Assembly (NCBI RefSeq): GCF_001638985.1
Contig: NW_017265153.1
Location: forward strand, 1 to 64,000
From: Phycomyces blakesleeanus NRRL 1555(-)
Lineage: Eukaryota; Mucoromycota; Mucoromycetes; Mucorales; Phycomycetaceae
Reading direction: 5' to 3'
Length of the DNA: 64,000 nucleotides
Under the pieces are notes generated by a model. It saw only the letters and a program-made list of their open reading frames with translations, made no database searches and had not been told where the DNA came from. Position 1 is the stretch's first letter, and each line of letters opens with the position of its first letter. Shown in pieces: positions 35,402 to 46,306 of this stretch. A program made the position numbers and the translations under genes.

Positions 35402-36959
35402 GGAACCAGGTATGGGAAGGCAAGAAAGAGAAAGAGAGAAAAGGAGGGTTAGGGATATAAGTGACAATCTAATATCACATACACTCACGCACGCACACAC
35501 ACACGTACACGTACACACGCACGTACGCACGCAAGCTCACTGGTCTCTATATCTCTTTTCACTCATTCTCATCTAGGTAGATAAAATTAGACTTGATGGC
35601 GCTTTGATGCACCTTTAATATTTTTGTTTGAATGCTTCTTGTGTCGTGTTCACTACCCTTCTTTTTGATTGTAAAAGAACAATGCTAGTGAGAAATAAAT
35701 AAATTAGAAAAGGCGGCACAAAGACCTCAGTAGGGAAATCAATAAGCAGCCCCTTATACCTGTTCTATATATCTCTTCAGCTAAAAGAAGGAGAGCCCTA
35801 TTTAACTCAACTCAACTCAATGCCAAGGCTTCATTCTGACAAACTTAAAACACGAAATCAACCGTTCTTTTTTCTTGCTTGACTTGGCCGTTAATATTAA
35901 CATATTCATTTAATTTACAATATAGTATAATATAAATAATGACTTCTTTGATGTTACTACTGTCTATTAATATTTTCTTTCTTTCTCTTTTAATTTGCAC
36001 CTATTTACAAATAGCATCGTAAAATATTCAAAATCCTGCCTCTCCTTGTTCTTGATGTGTCGAGGAGAATCAAACCACAAGAATAAGACAAATGTATATA
36101 TCTGAATTGAATTCTGAAACAAGAAAAAAGGTTTGCAGTTCAAGACAAAATCAGGATTACTGCCACCCCATTTCTCCTTCTTCACTCCATGTTCAGACTT
36201 AGTCTAGCATAAACCTTTTGCTTGGTGACACTGGTCGATCAGATCTAGAAATCCTATTGAAGCAAATGAATTGATTGAACATATCAATTCAGCATTCTCT
36301 TTAACCAAGGTATCACTGGTAGACTACAGATTGGGAGCACAAGGAATATCTCTTTAGTCTTATTGCCATTATCGTACAAGTATATTAGATAACCATATAA
36401 TCAACATAAAATTAGATGAAAGAACATGAATACAGAAAGAAAGAGGAAGCAAAATAAAGAAAACAAGTAGAGTGTTAAATGTAGCTGATCTCCTGTATAT
36501 TAGAAAAGGAGACGACTTGTTCAGCTACTTTAATACTAGAGCAATAGATATATAGCACTATGAATTCTATAGTTAGCCCGCCTTTTAACTAAAGGATTTT
36601 ATTCTTCAAATGCTTGTTAGAGTCTGTTATTTCCCTGCAGATGTTTATTAAATTGTCCCACCGCGTTGTATCGCCTCTATTCCACGATACTTTGACAAAT
36701 ATTACCCCCTTTTGCCCCCCCTTTATCCACCCCTTTTTTAATATACACAACTGATTATCTACACCTCTTTCAAATACTATATATTTAAATTGCTACCTAT
36801 CAAACAACGAATATCTTGTATAAGTGTCCGTGACTAATAAACTATTTGAACTAGTAAAATTCATTTATCACGCCACCATCAATCATCAATCAGCGGCATA
36901 ATTTTAACTATAATTATTCTTTACTATTGGATATTAATGTGTAGTGCTTAGCCAAATAT
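35402..36959. other. Intergenic region, no gene seen
   Basis: About 1.55 kb, starting with a CA/CG-rich repeat near 35480-35535 (ACGCACGCACACAC and variants) that probably lies in the protease promoter. AT-rich beyond that, with a CCCCCTTT patch near 36700-36740. No gene supported. Confidence 0.5.
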
Positions 36960-39900
36960 TTAATCCCATGCACCGCTTCCAGTTCCATCAAGACGAATAG
37001 GATGTGACGCCTGAACGCTTTCAACAAACTGCACTCCTACATGTTCCAATTGATCTAGGACTGGAAGATACACATGTGAAGATGTAGGACGCAGGATACC
37101 GCGTTCGGGAATCTTATTATCCAGAACAAGCTCAGTGGTCATCGCAGCAGGCAGTCCAACTGTTTTTGCCATAGCAGTATGATGATCATTACCATAATGA
37201 ATCAGCGTGGACGTCACAGTTTCCTATATTAAATGTGCTTTAAGTAAAATAATCTATAAATATATATATTTATATCTATGCATATACATATATGCATGCA
37301 CACATGCATAAATACACACATACATAAATGCATAAATACGTACCTTTTTTCCTGATGAGTGTTCTATTCCAAATTCATGATGCATCGCAACCATGTCGCG
37401 TTCTCCGGGAAGATACTGTAACTGGTGGGCCAAAAGAACAGAAAAGGCATCCAGTGGACTCACATTCTGAGGGAACTGGACTTGGTTCATTTGAGGCGAG
37501 GAGAGAGCCTGCATGGCATCCAAAACCTTTTCTACCATAGGATGATCTTTGGGAAGACCAAGCTTTAAAACCATGGCATCCGTTCTATCTTGAGTCTGTC
37601 CAGCATTAAGAATTTGATTAAAATAGCCATCCTATAAGAAATACATATATAAAAGTAAGATAACCGACTAACTATCTTTACACATTCTCCCCCTTCTTTA
37701 ATATATATACCCAGCTAGTGCATTTAGACAACTGGCTTGTTTGGTCCAAAAATCCGAGTTTCTTGAATCCATAAAGAACATCAGAATATCCCTACATATT
37801 ATACACGATTAATTAGATAACCTTTGTCACCCTTTTTTTTGGATCTCAAGCTGTCATACTTGGTAACGAAGTGTTCCTCGGAACATAGTATCCATATCTG
37901 ATAGATCACCCAAACCATAAGTATCTACATAACTCAAGGAGTCACGGTTGGCTAGGCCCTCGAAAACAAATCCTTTGTATGATGTGCGAACAGCAGGGAA
38001 ATGCTGTCTTAGCAACGATTCACCAGGGATAGTAAATCTCTATTATGTGATGTAAGCATACTAATATTTGTGTGTGGGTGCATATCGGTCATACCTTTCC
38101 GCCTGTCCAATAGGTGGCTGTGTTTCCACTAGCAGTCAATACACCTCTTGGTGACCAACTGAACTTGTATCCTAGTGGCACATTCGAAGCCTCTGGAGCG
38201 GGTAGTCCTCCACACCAAGAGATAAAAGACCGTATCTGATAAATACACACAGTCATTGTTATTTAGTTATCTATAAACAATATCAGGAACGTGAATTTTT
38301 ACCTTGGAGCCACGTCTCTTGGATTCATCAATAATCTTCATAGCTGACATATGATCAATTCCAGGATCCAGCCCGACTTCATTCATAATCAATACCCCGG
38401 CTTTTTTTGCTCTGCATAAAGCGAAAACATCAATACGTTTCTATAGCTAGTGTATTTTACTTACAAATCATCGAGTTCTTGCATTTCTTCAGATACATAG
38501 CTGGCAGTCACCATATGTTTTCTCTCTTGAATGCATACCTTGGCTACTTTTGGGTGTAGGAAAGCAGGAACAAAGCTAAGAATATCCAGTTAACCTCTAT
38601 TAACGATCGTCCGTATTTTACAATCAGCACATTACCTGACCACCACATCAGCCTTTGAAACCAAGCCTGAAAGCTGAGAGCCATTGGAAATATCCAAGCC
38701 AACAGACTCAGCTCGATCGTGATTTGCTACCAAGGCTTTGGCCTCATTTGCCATGTTACTGGCTAAAGATAATTTGTTATTGATATTGTTTATAGAATAC
38801 ATCAGCCTGAGAAAAAAAAACGCTCTATGATATCTTGCTATCATCGACTTTCGAATCAATACTTAGATGAATATTTACTTACCGACCACAACACGAACAT
38901 CTGGGCGTTTCAATAAATGCTCCACAAGTGGCCCTGCTACCATACCGGAACCCAACAGTAGTACTGTCTTGAGTTGAGCAGGTCCAGAATTATTAGCTGA
39001 TGATGCTTGGAAGCTCTTGCTTTGTAAAGGCAATTTGCCCTCGAGCCCTTTGTATTCCTTAGTGAGCTTTCCTTTGTCAGCAATAGTTGCATTAGCCAAA
39101 GTAGCTGAAAGTTCGGAAAGTTTTATCGCATTTGAAGTTACCTATGTGTTTTTTTATTTAATTTATTTATTACAGGTAGCAGATAAGAATACATAATATA
39201 CTATCCACACTATCACTTACGAGCTCTTTCAAATGAGGATACAGGACGTTACTGAAATGCTGGCTACTTTCGATAGGCAACTCTGCCGGAAGGATATCGA
39301 CTCCCATTATTTGCATACCCGCTTCCTCGGCACTGTAGTAAAAGATTAGTGTTTGTGCAACAGTTGCTTAATATGTACAGCTTTTATCTTACTTTTCATG
39401 TTCGATATTGTTGATAGCATCATAATAGAAGAACCCATTGTCGATGTTTGTACTATGAGACAATGACTCAAACGCTCCCTGATGAAAAACAATTGCTTGT
39501 CACTACTCGGCTTGCACTTGAAGCATATACTTTATTGTATGTATATATATTTACCTTTACGTCGCATACAATGTCAGCTAGTGTCATCATCTTACCTCTT
39601 GGAATATGTCCCAATTGTTGCTGAATTTGTAATTCTTTGAGTTGTGAGTTGGTCAACAGTCGCGGATAGCGGTCATCCCAATAGCCACCCGTAACAACCG
39701 TGTTAACAAATGGGGCAACCTAAGATTTTAGTAGTACAATTTAGCCCGTGGAATTTTATTTTTATTTTTGATACTTTACTTTCTGATGAAAAACTGACTG
39801 ATAGCCACTAGGATTGGAAAGATAGTCATTGGGATCTGTACAGGGGCTTCCGTCTCTGTGTTGGATGTAGTCTGGTATAGCTAAATGGGTCGCATAAAGC

Positions 39901-41011
39901 TTGTTTAAATTTGGATCTATTTATTAAAGTACATATGTTAAAATTAGTATATATTTACATTAACATTAACATATTTATACGCTGCCTACTTTTATCTTTA
40001 ACTAGTAGCGGAAGATCTTCAGCTGCAACAAACTCGTGCGGAAGCTCCCTGAAAACATCCAATGCGCCATGCGCTACATTTCCTGCCCCTGTAAATCCAA
40101 AAACAAGAGGCCCAAAGTCTTTGGGTGTTCCTTGCTCTTCAATCATTGCTCCCATTGCTCCAACAGCCTGTCTAGCATCTTGAAGAGACTTATATCCGTG
40201 TGCCATTGCCAGATACTGGAGATGCGTACTTGGTCAGTTCTGATCAGCCATAGCACGCTTATATATAAAACATACCATAAAAGGTGTACTATAGCCCATT
40301 CCTAAAAATCTGTGGCCCATACCGTGTAGGCTGTCAACCATACCAGCATTTCCGGCAAACTGTCCAAAGGCTACTAATCTTTTACCAGACGAATCTTTCA
40401 TGAGTTCATAGTCAATCAATCGAATGTCCTATAGAGTTTAATTGTGGAACGATGCCAATCAGCCAACTTTCCCGAAATACATAAAAACTTCCCACGGTGT
40501 ATATGAGCTATATTACCTTTTCGAGGATGTTCTTCAACATTGACATATTTTTTTGATTTCCCTTATGTGAATGAGAAAAGAATAGGTAGGTCTTGTTTGC
40601 AATCAGAGCTTCTTCAGGAACCTCTTTTATTCCGAGAATAATATCTGCCTCAGAAATATCCTCCGTGATTGTAGCGCCTGCCTGTCAACAAGAGCAAGAA
40701 TAGAAAAATAGTTATAGTAATAATAATAAATAACATAAACTGTTGTTTTTAGCATTTCATATTACTTTTCTGTATGCTTCATCTGAAAAGATGCGCTTAG
40801 TGCTCGGTTGGACATAAATACGACTGCCAGTATCGCAAATCAATTGCTCGACTGTAGCTGGTGTTAAGGCAGCTCTTCTCTCCCATCTACTCTTGTCTTC
40901 TCTTCGCAATCCAACAGACCGAGGGCCAGTCTGGGAGGCATTGGATTTTAATCCTCTGCTAGTGTTTAACAACATGCCACGATAGGCTACAGATGCCATC
41001 CGAGATACCAT
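36960..41011 (-). CDS. AASS: Bifunctional lysine ketoglutarate reductase/saccharopine dehydrogenase
   Basis: Degrades lysine: the N-terminal half condenses lysine with 2-oxoglutarate to saccharopine and the C-terminal half oxidises this to aminoadipate semialdehyde and glutamate. The N-terminus is Ser/Arg-rich without acids ([18 protein letters not shown]), like a mitochondrial targeting peptide. The LKR half reads [58 protein letters not shown] and [20 protein letters not shown]. The SDH half starts at [20 protein letters not shown] near 38940 (Rossmann loop), continues with [14 protein letters not shown] residues (around 38350-38400) and ends GTGSGAWD. The gene has more than ten exons with many 60-90 nt introns; I estimate 900-950 residues, as in animal AASS. 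Dikarya normally carry separate LYS1 and LYS9 enzymes instead, so the fusion is notable. Confidence 0.93.
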
Positions 41012-43055
41012 GGTTTCAATACAAGGAGTTTAAGATATTGGATGAAGATAAGATCAGTAACAGTAAAAAAAACAAGAGGAATGAATTTGTTAATTAGAGG
41101 GATGAACAGAGAAAGGTCTTTAAAAGTAAGTCTCCCACGATCATGGGGTTTATAGGGCCAGGGGTAACAGACACACAGGCTTTGTCCAACGATCTATTTT
41201 CTGCGTCATAGATCAAGGACGTCATGAATATAGAGAAGTTTGTACTGAAGCTGTTATATTTAAGAGTAAAATTCCCAAAACAAGGATCCTGCCAGATTCC
41301 AAGGAATTGAATGGTATTTCGGTACCATAGAGTTTCCGAAAACATTAATGCCAAAAGTCAATTTTTCTATTTGCAGGAATTGAATGAGACTGATTGGTTA
41401 AAAATAATGATAAAAAAATTAAGTTGTCATGGAAACAAAATAAAGTTTGTTCCAGAAATATGAGTAATAGCCCATTCTGAAGAAGAAAAAAGTGTATATG
41501 GATAATTATAAAATATTATTATTATTACTTTTTAAAAGGTATTTTTAAATAATAAAAATATAATATTGTGAGAATATTATAGCTAGTAATATATTTATTT
41601 ATTTGTATATTTTTATGCCAACAACAAGATCTATAAGGTAAAAGGAAAAGGAAAAGAAAGAATAAAATGGGACAAGTTAATGCAACTTGATATTAATCTT
41701 CATTTATCTTCTCAGTTTTGTACAAAAGTTAAAGTATTGGGAGTACCGAGACTTGTCATAGTCTCCCACAACACCAACTGTATAATTCCCAACGGGTGTT
41801 TTATAATTTTGTTCTTGACATTTATAAATTACAAGCTTTGTGCGTATACTTAAAGCTGATGTGTAAGCTACAAGATGCTATTGGAATTAATATTGGCCGA
41901 ACAATACTTTATTTTTTTTAGCCCCATGCTGTCCTTGGATAATTCTGTCAAAAGAAAATACCTGATTCTGTTTGTAAGTAAACATATAAATAAGGTCCGG
42001 AACAAAAGACACTAGAGTCAAATTAACTAGCTAAAATTTTATTAGAAAGAAAAATCCAGGTCCCTAGGGACAATTATTTTTATTTATCCTTGATGTTTTA
42101 TGATGATGCTCGAGATATATTTTTTTAATTAAAGCGAGCCTTTTGATGATTCGCAACAAATTTAATACACGAAAGAAAAAGGCAGGTAGTGAATATTTTA
42201 AGATTGCAGTCGAGAAGTAAAGCAAACGTGTTTACCTAAACACAATTTTCATCACTTAAACACCATTCAAAATTCAAACTTGATTAATTGGTGTATCTTG
42301 TAAATTAAATTAGTTCTTATAGCAATAAAAATTTAGGACAAGTAAAGAAAAAGTAACTAGGTTATTGTTAAGTACTCTTTGATTTGAATGTTTTTATTAT
42401 ACTTAAATAGATATGTAGATTGTATAACATGGTTCATTCCGAAAATAACGATTCAAAATATGAATATACAAAAGTCCTTTAGTATTTGAACAATGCCTCT
42501 TTATTTTTTATTGACTCATATCAAGAAAATCAATTACAGCTTCTATACATATATGGAGTGCGGCCTTTCTTTTATATCATTTTCGTTATGCTGTAAAATA
42601 ACGCCTCAAACAGGCTAATCGTTTGTTTGAATATTTCAAGTATATTTCTCAATAATTGTCTATTATAACTTGAAAGATATTCCAGGAGTTTTATGTACAG
42701 GCCCATTAGAAAGTTTCTCTTTAATATAAAAGATCAACTTTCATTTTTTTTCTACATTCACAAGGCATCAAGATGTGAGATGGGATGCAATGAACAAAAG
42801 GAAGGGCCGGAACACTTGTATTTCTCGGAATTTCAAAGGGCTATAAAACGTGTTTTCGGAACGTGGCAAGCTTCATTTCAAGTTTTCATTCTTATTCTCT
42901 TGATTTTCTTTTCTTTTCATTCTTCTTTTTACTTGCACTTTATCCCCCTTTTTTCACTTATTTTCTCGTTCGATTCCTTCTCTTTCAAGTGTAAGGACCA
43001 TACATTTATATCACTGTGCACTTCTTATTGTCTGACAAACTCAGTTGTCTTGTAG
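41012..43055. other. Divergent intergenic region
   Basis: About 2 kb between AASS and the antizyme-like gene. AT-rich to about 42700; a TATAAAA at 42843-42849 is followed by 100 bp of pyrimidine-rich DNA (42880-42990) that could be the antizyme promoter and leader. Minus-strand frame 41094-41354 has no recognisable motif. Confidence 0.45.
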
Positions 43056-43991
43056 AGAAAGAGACAGAATCCTCAAGGAAGCCCATAAGAGCTCGTAGCA
43101 CTGGCCAAGACAATCGTCCTTCTCCTTTACGCATCCAATTCTCTTCTTTCAAAACCAAAAAGTCTTATAAAAACACAGCTCTTATTACTGTGCAAGACAT
43201 GCTACTTGCCAACTCTAAAGAATATATACCTCTCAAACAAATATCGAAATCAATACGTTATGCCCTAGGCTCAAGCTACGCATTTGATCCTACTAATGAG
43301 TCTTCAAATCCAGGCCTCACCGAGAGTGTAGCATCCATAGTTGAAACACATATGATGAGCTTAGAGTCCATAACACCTAAAGGTAAAAATGTTGTCCGTT
43401 CATTTCAGTCGGACAGCTTCGTTTGACTGTTTTAATAGAGCCTTCAGATCTCCTCATGTTCCCCTTCCTCGATAGCCCTTCATCCGTAGAACACCTTGTG
43501 ATTGCCAGTAAGACATTATCGGGTAATACCCGACTCATCCAGTGCTATGTCTTTATGGTCAACGACACCGTGTTTGTCACACTTCCCCATCATATAACTT
43601 ATTGTGATGGATGGCAACAGGGTGAACTACAGGCGTGGTATGTTTCTCTATTTTTCTTTCTGTCTCTTTCATTACTATAAAAGTACAAAAACCATCTTAC
43701 TAATACAAGAACACAGTATGGCTTATTTGATAGATTTAGCAGAACTTCGACCCGGGTGTAATTCTCTAATTATCATGTTGGACAATCATCAAGATAGTTT
43801 AGGTAAGTTTTACAAGACATCATTTGATTATTTTTCCCTCTGTTCAACCTGAGATTCACACTACTGCATGCATTATTTATGTAGTCGATCTTCGCGCATT
43901 CATGTACATGGGCTTTGTCTTGCTTGATTGCTCAGTCTACAAACAGGATCCTTCATGGACCTTTGCTCTTTACGAGTTAGGCACCAACTAA
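43056..43991 (+). CDS. Ornithine decarboxylase antizyme-like protein
   Basis: Antizyme binds ornithine decarboxylase and sends it to the proteasome when polyamines are high. The C-terminal half matches the antizyme fold: VFVTLP strand, SMAYLIDLAELRPGCNSLIIMLDN helix/strand, then DLRAFMYMGFVLLDCS and the end FALYELGTN. Exons 43409-43637, 43717-43802 and 43885-43991 join in phase. Upstream, an open frame (about 43056-43382) contains TVQDMLLANSKEYIPLKQIS and SIRYALGSSYAFDP; it can be joined only by removing 43383-43408 (26 nt, GTAAAA...TTTCAG) or by a -1 change. Translation start is not resolved: no good ATG precedes 43199 in this frame, so an upstream exon or recoding is likely. Programmed +1 frameshifting is the family rule, but its site here is uncertain. 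Start coordinate is approximate. Confidence 0.65.
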
Positions 43992-44049
43992 GGTGCCGAA
44001 AAGGAAAAAGGATGCTTTTATTGAATTATATATATATATAATGTATATA

Positions 44050-44461
44050 TTAGATTGTATGTTTGGGGTGTGTCTTCTTAATTCTTTCCACAAAATCAGT
44101 ATAACCCCCCACAAATGTTTCGTCTTTTGAGGCACAGCCTTCATAAATAAACGGGGAAGTTGCATGGGATGTATTGAAAGTCTTTTGGAGCTCTTTCGAA
44201 CGTTCTTTCCATTGGTCTCGTATAAATGCATTAACATTGACTTTGACATTTGGATGAGCATTGGCTAATTTGTCAGCCACATTAGTTGCCTCATGGAAGT
44301 AGGAACAAGACAGGAAACCCTCCTAAAAGACATTGTTATGATTGTTGTTGTTATTATTGACCTTTATTTAAATCAAAGCTTACAATGTGGTAACAAGTTG
44401 TTTTCTTTGGGATTAAGTCGGGATCAGGAGCGGATGCACCAAACCAAGAAAACAAACCCAT
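44050..44461 (-). CDS. Small thioredoxin-fold (glutaredoxin-like) protein
   Basis: A 116-residue protein from exons 44384-44461 and 44050-44322, starting MGLFSWFGASAPDPDLIPKK. The second exon resembles a thioredoxin/glutaredoxin fold: a cysteine near the first helix (LSCSYFHEATNVADKL), a predicted strand NVKVNVNAF, the cis-Pro-like SPFIYEGC and GGYTDFVERI as in glutaredoxin ends. A CxxC pair is absent; the single SCSYFHE cysteine would allow only monothiol chemistry. Family placement is by pattern and moderate. Its stop lies 58 bp from the antizyme stop (convergent) and its start 113 bp from METTL4 (divergent). Confidence 0.75.
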
Positions 44462-44574
44462 GACAAAAAGAAAGAAAGGGGACTTGCAAACGACATTAGA
44501 AAATTTCTTTTTCTTTCATTCTCTCTGTTTGAAGAAATACAAAATACAAAAATAGTCAAATATAAATTCATTGT
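44462..44574. promoter_or_regulatory. Compact bidirectional promoter
   Basis: Only 113 bp separate the divergent starts of the thioredoxin-fold gene and METTL4. The stretch is AT-rich with a CTTTCTTTTT-like block on the side of the minus-strand gene. Shared control is inferred from the distance. Confidence 0.5.
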
Positions 44575-46061
44575 ATGAATTGTATAGCTGCAACCACAGA
44601 ACATGTCGACATTATCAACTGTCATGCTGCATTCTCAATGGGTCTTATTGGCAAAGAAGCCTCATGGGCTTTGTGTGTCGGCGACTTTGAGGTCCATGAG
44701 CCTTATTTTAGAGCCAAGCCTGTCATAGCCGACAAAGCCACTGAAGACAGACAACCAAAAAAACGTCAAAAGATCGAGAGAAGTGTGACTGAAGTAGAGA
44801 CAGATAAGCGACATAACGAGATCAGAGATTTGCTATTGACAGGTCTAGAGGAAGTTCAATTGGTGTGGAAGAACCATGACCAGACTCAAACAAAAGTCAG
44901 AGAAGATAAGGATTTACTTGATTTCACACAGCTGGCTAGTCTTGTCAATGCCACTCGTAGATTTTCTTTTCAAGAGATCCGTGAACCAATATTTTTGGAA
45001 GAGGGTATGATGGTTTGTTAATTTTTTCTTTCTTTCATGTCTGAAGTCTAACATCTCATTCAAAAAATATCAATAGACTGTACAGAGATGGATACTCTTA
45101 GTGTATTTGATACAGTTGTCTCCAATCCATCCGACTATTGTCGGACATTATCTCTATCCAAGGATCATAATTATCTAATTCCTTCAAAATCTTTTTTTTT
45201 GATGAGTGATCTGGACACAAGCATGGATACCTTAACAGATCATGGTAAATATAAAACAGACCGAGTTTTTTTTATCAGTTTTATTGATGTACAGTATATC
45301 ACAGCTATAAACATCGAAGGATTTGATTGTATTGTAATGGACCCACCATGGCCCAATAAGAGTGGTAATGCGTATAAAGAGTGATATATAAATATGTATA
45401 ATACTTCTTCTAACTGTAAATTCAAGTCCATCGTTCTTCTCATTATGAAACTCAGGATATTTATGATTTCTTCAAGATTCCTTTACCCTCTCTTCTCAGC
45501 GAAGAGCACCCTTCGCTTGTAGCTGTTTGGGTAACCAACAGGCCAAAATACAGACGTTTTGTGATAGACAAGCTTTTTAAGGCCTGGGGTGTCACTTGGG
45601 TCACTGACTGGTACTGGCTTAAACTTACTACCAAAGGCGAACCAGTTATGCCACTTGACTCTCCACATCGCAAACCATACGAGCAGTTAATCATCGGTCG
45701 GAGGATACCAGAGAGCACAGGAGAAATACCGAGTAATATAAACATACCTCCGCGTATTCTTGCCAGCGTACCCTCTAATCGACATTCAAGAAAACCGCCT
45801 CTTGATAGTAGGTTTTTGTTTTTAAACGGAAAAAAAAAGAAAAAGAGCGATATTTATAAGTTAATGGTAGGTATTCTGGCACCGTACTTGCCCAATAAAC
45901 CTAAATGTCTCGAGCTGTTTGCAAGATGCCTAACACCCGGATGGACTAGTTGGGGGAATGAATGTCTTAAATTTCAACACCAACATTACTTTACCAGCAC
46001 ACCCAACCACAATGAGTCATCTGAAACAGAACCCTCCAGACTCGCTTCTGATATTAAATAA
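44575..46061 (+). CDS. METTL4: MT-A70 adenine methyltransferase, METTL4 type
   Basis: An S-adenosylmethionine-dependent N6-adenine methyltransferase. Metazoan METTL4 acts on U2 snRNA m6Am, and DNA 6mA roles are debated. Exons 44575-45004, 45077-45244, 45305-45364, 45427-45807 and 45871-46061 give 409 residues. The catalytic motif is FDCIVMDPPWPNKSV (DPPW), continued across a junction by HRSSHYETQD. VAVWVTNRPKYRRFV and DWYWLKLTTKGEPVMPLDSP follow. The C-terminal PPLDSILAPYL, then CLELFARCLTPGWTSWGNE, carries the substrate/SAM loop and is very close to METTL4. The N-terminal 140 residues have a basic patch (KKRQKIER) that may be a nuclear signal. The fourth intron (45808-45870) is 63 nt, in frame and free of stops, so its retention would insert 21 residues before ILAPYL. 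Confidence 0.93.
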
Positions 46062-46306
46062 GCGTATGAAAACACTAGAGATTCTTGATAAATGTTTATT
46101 AGAGACTTTGGAGAACGCGGAAAAAGAAACAAATCCATGAAAGAAATGTATGGTGATGAGATAAAAAAGAAATATATGATATAGTATAGAGAATCATACA
46201 TACATGTGCATATAGTATATAGAGAGAGAGAGAGATTTATATGCTATTAATAAATGTGTATCGAGATCTGTACAAAAGGTTAATTGATAGCCATTTCTTT
46301 GCGGCA

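Noticed and set aside
34673..35530. Longer protease start at 35530
   Set aside because: It would translate a CA/CG microsatellite (repeating CVCTCTC) before a second, better signal peptide at 35401.
41094..41354. 86-codon minus-strand frame upstream of AASS
   Set aside because: No recognisable motif, no conserved features and it lies in the expected AASS promoter/leader.
43421..43427. GUU-UGA as the antizyme +1 frameshift site
   Set aside because: A +1 shift here enters a frame that stops after about 16 codons, while the antizyme domain lies in the other frame.
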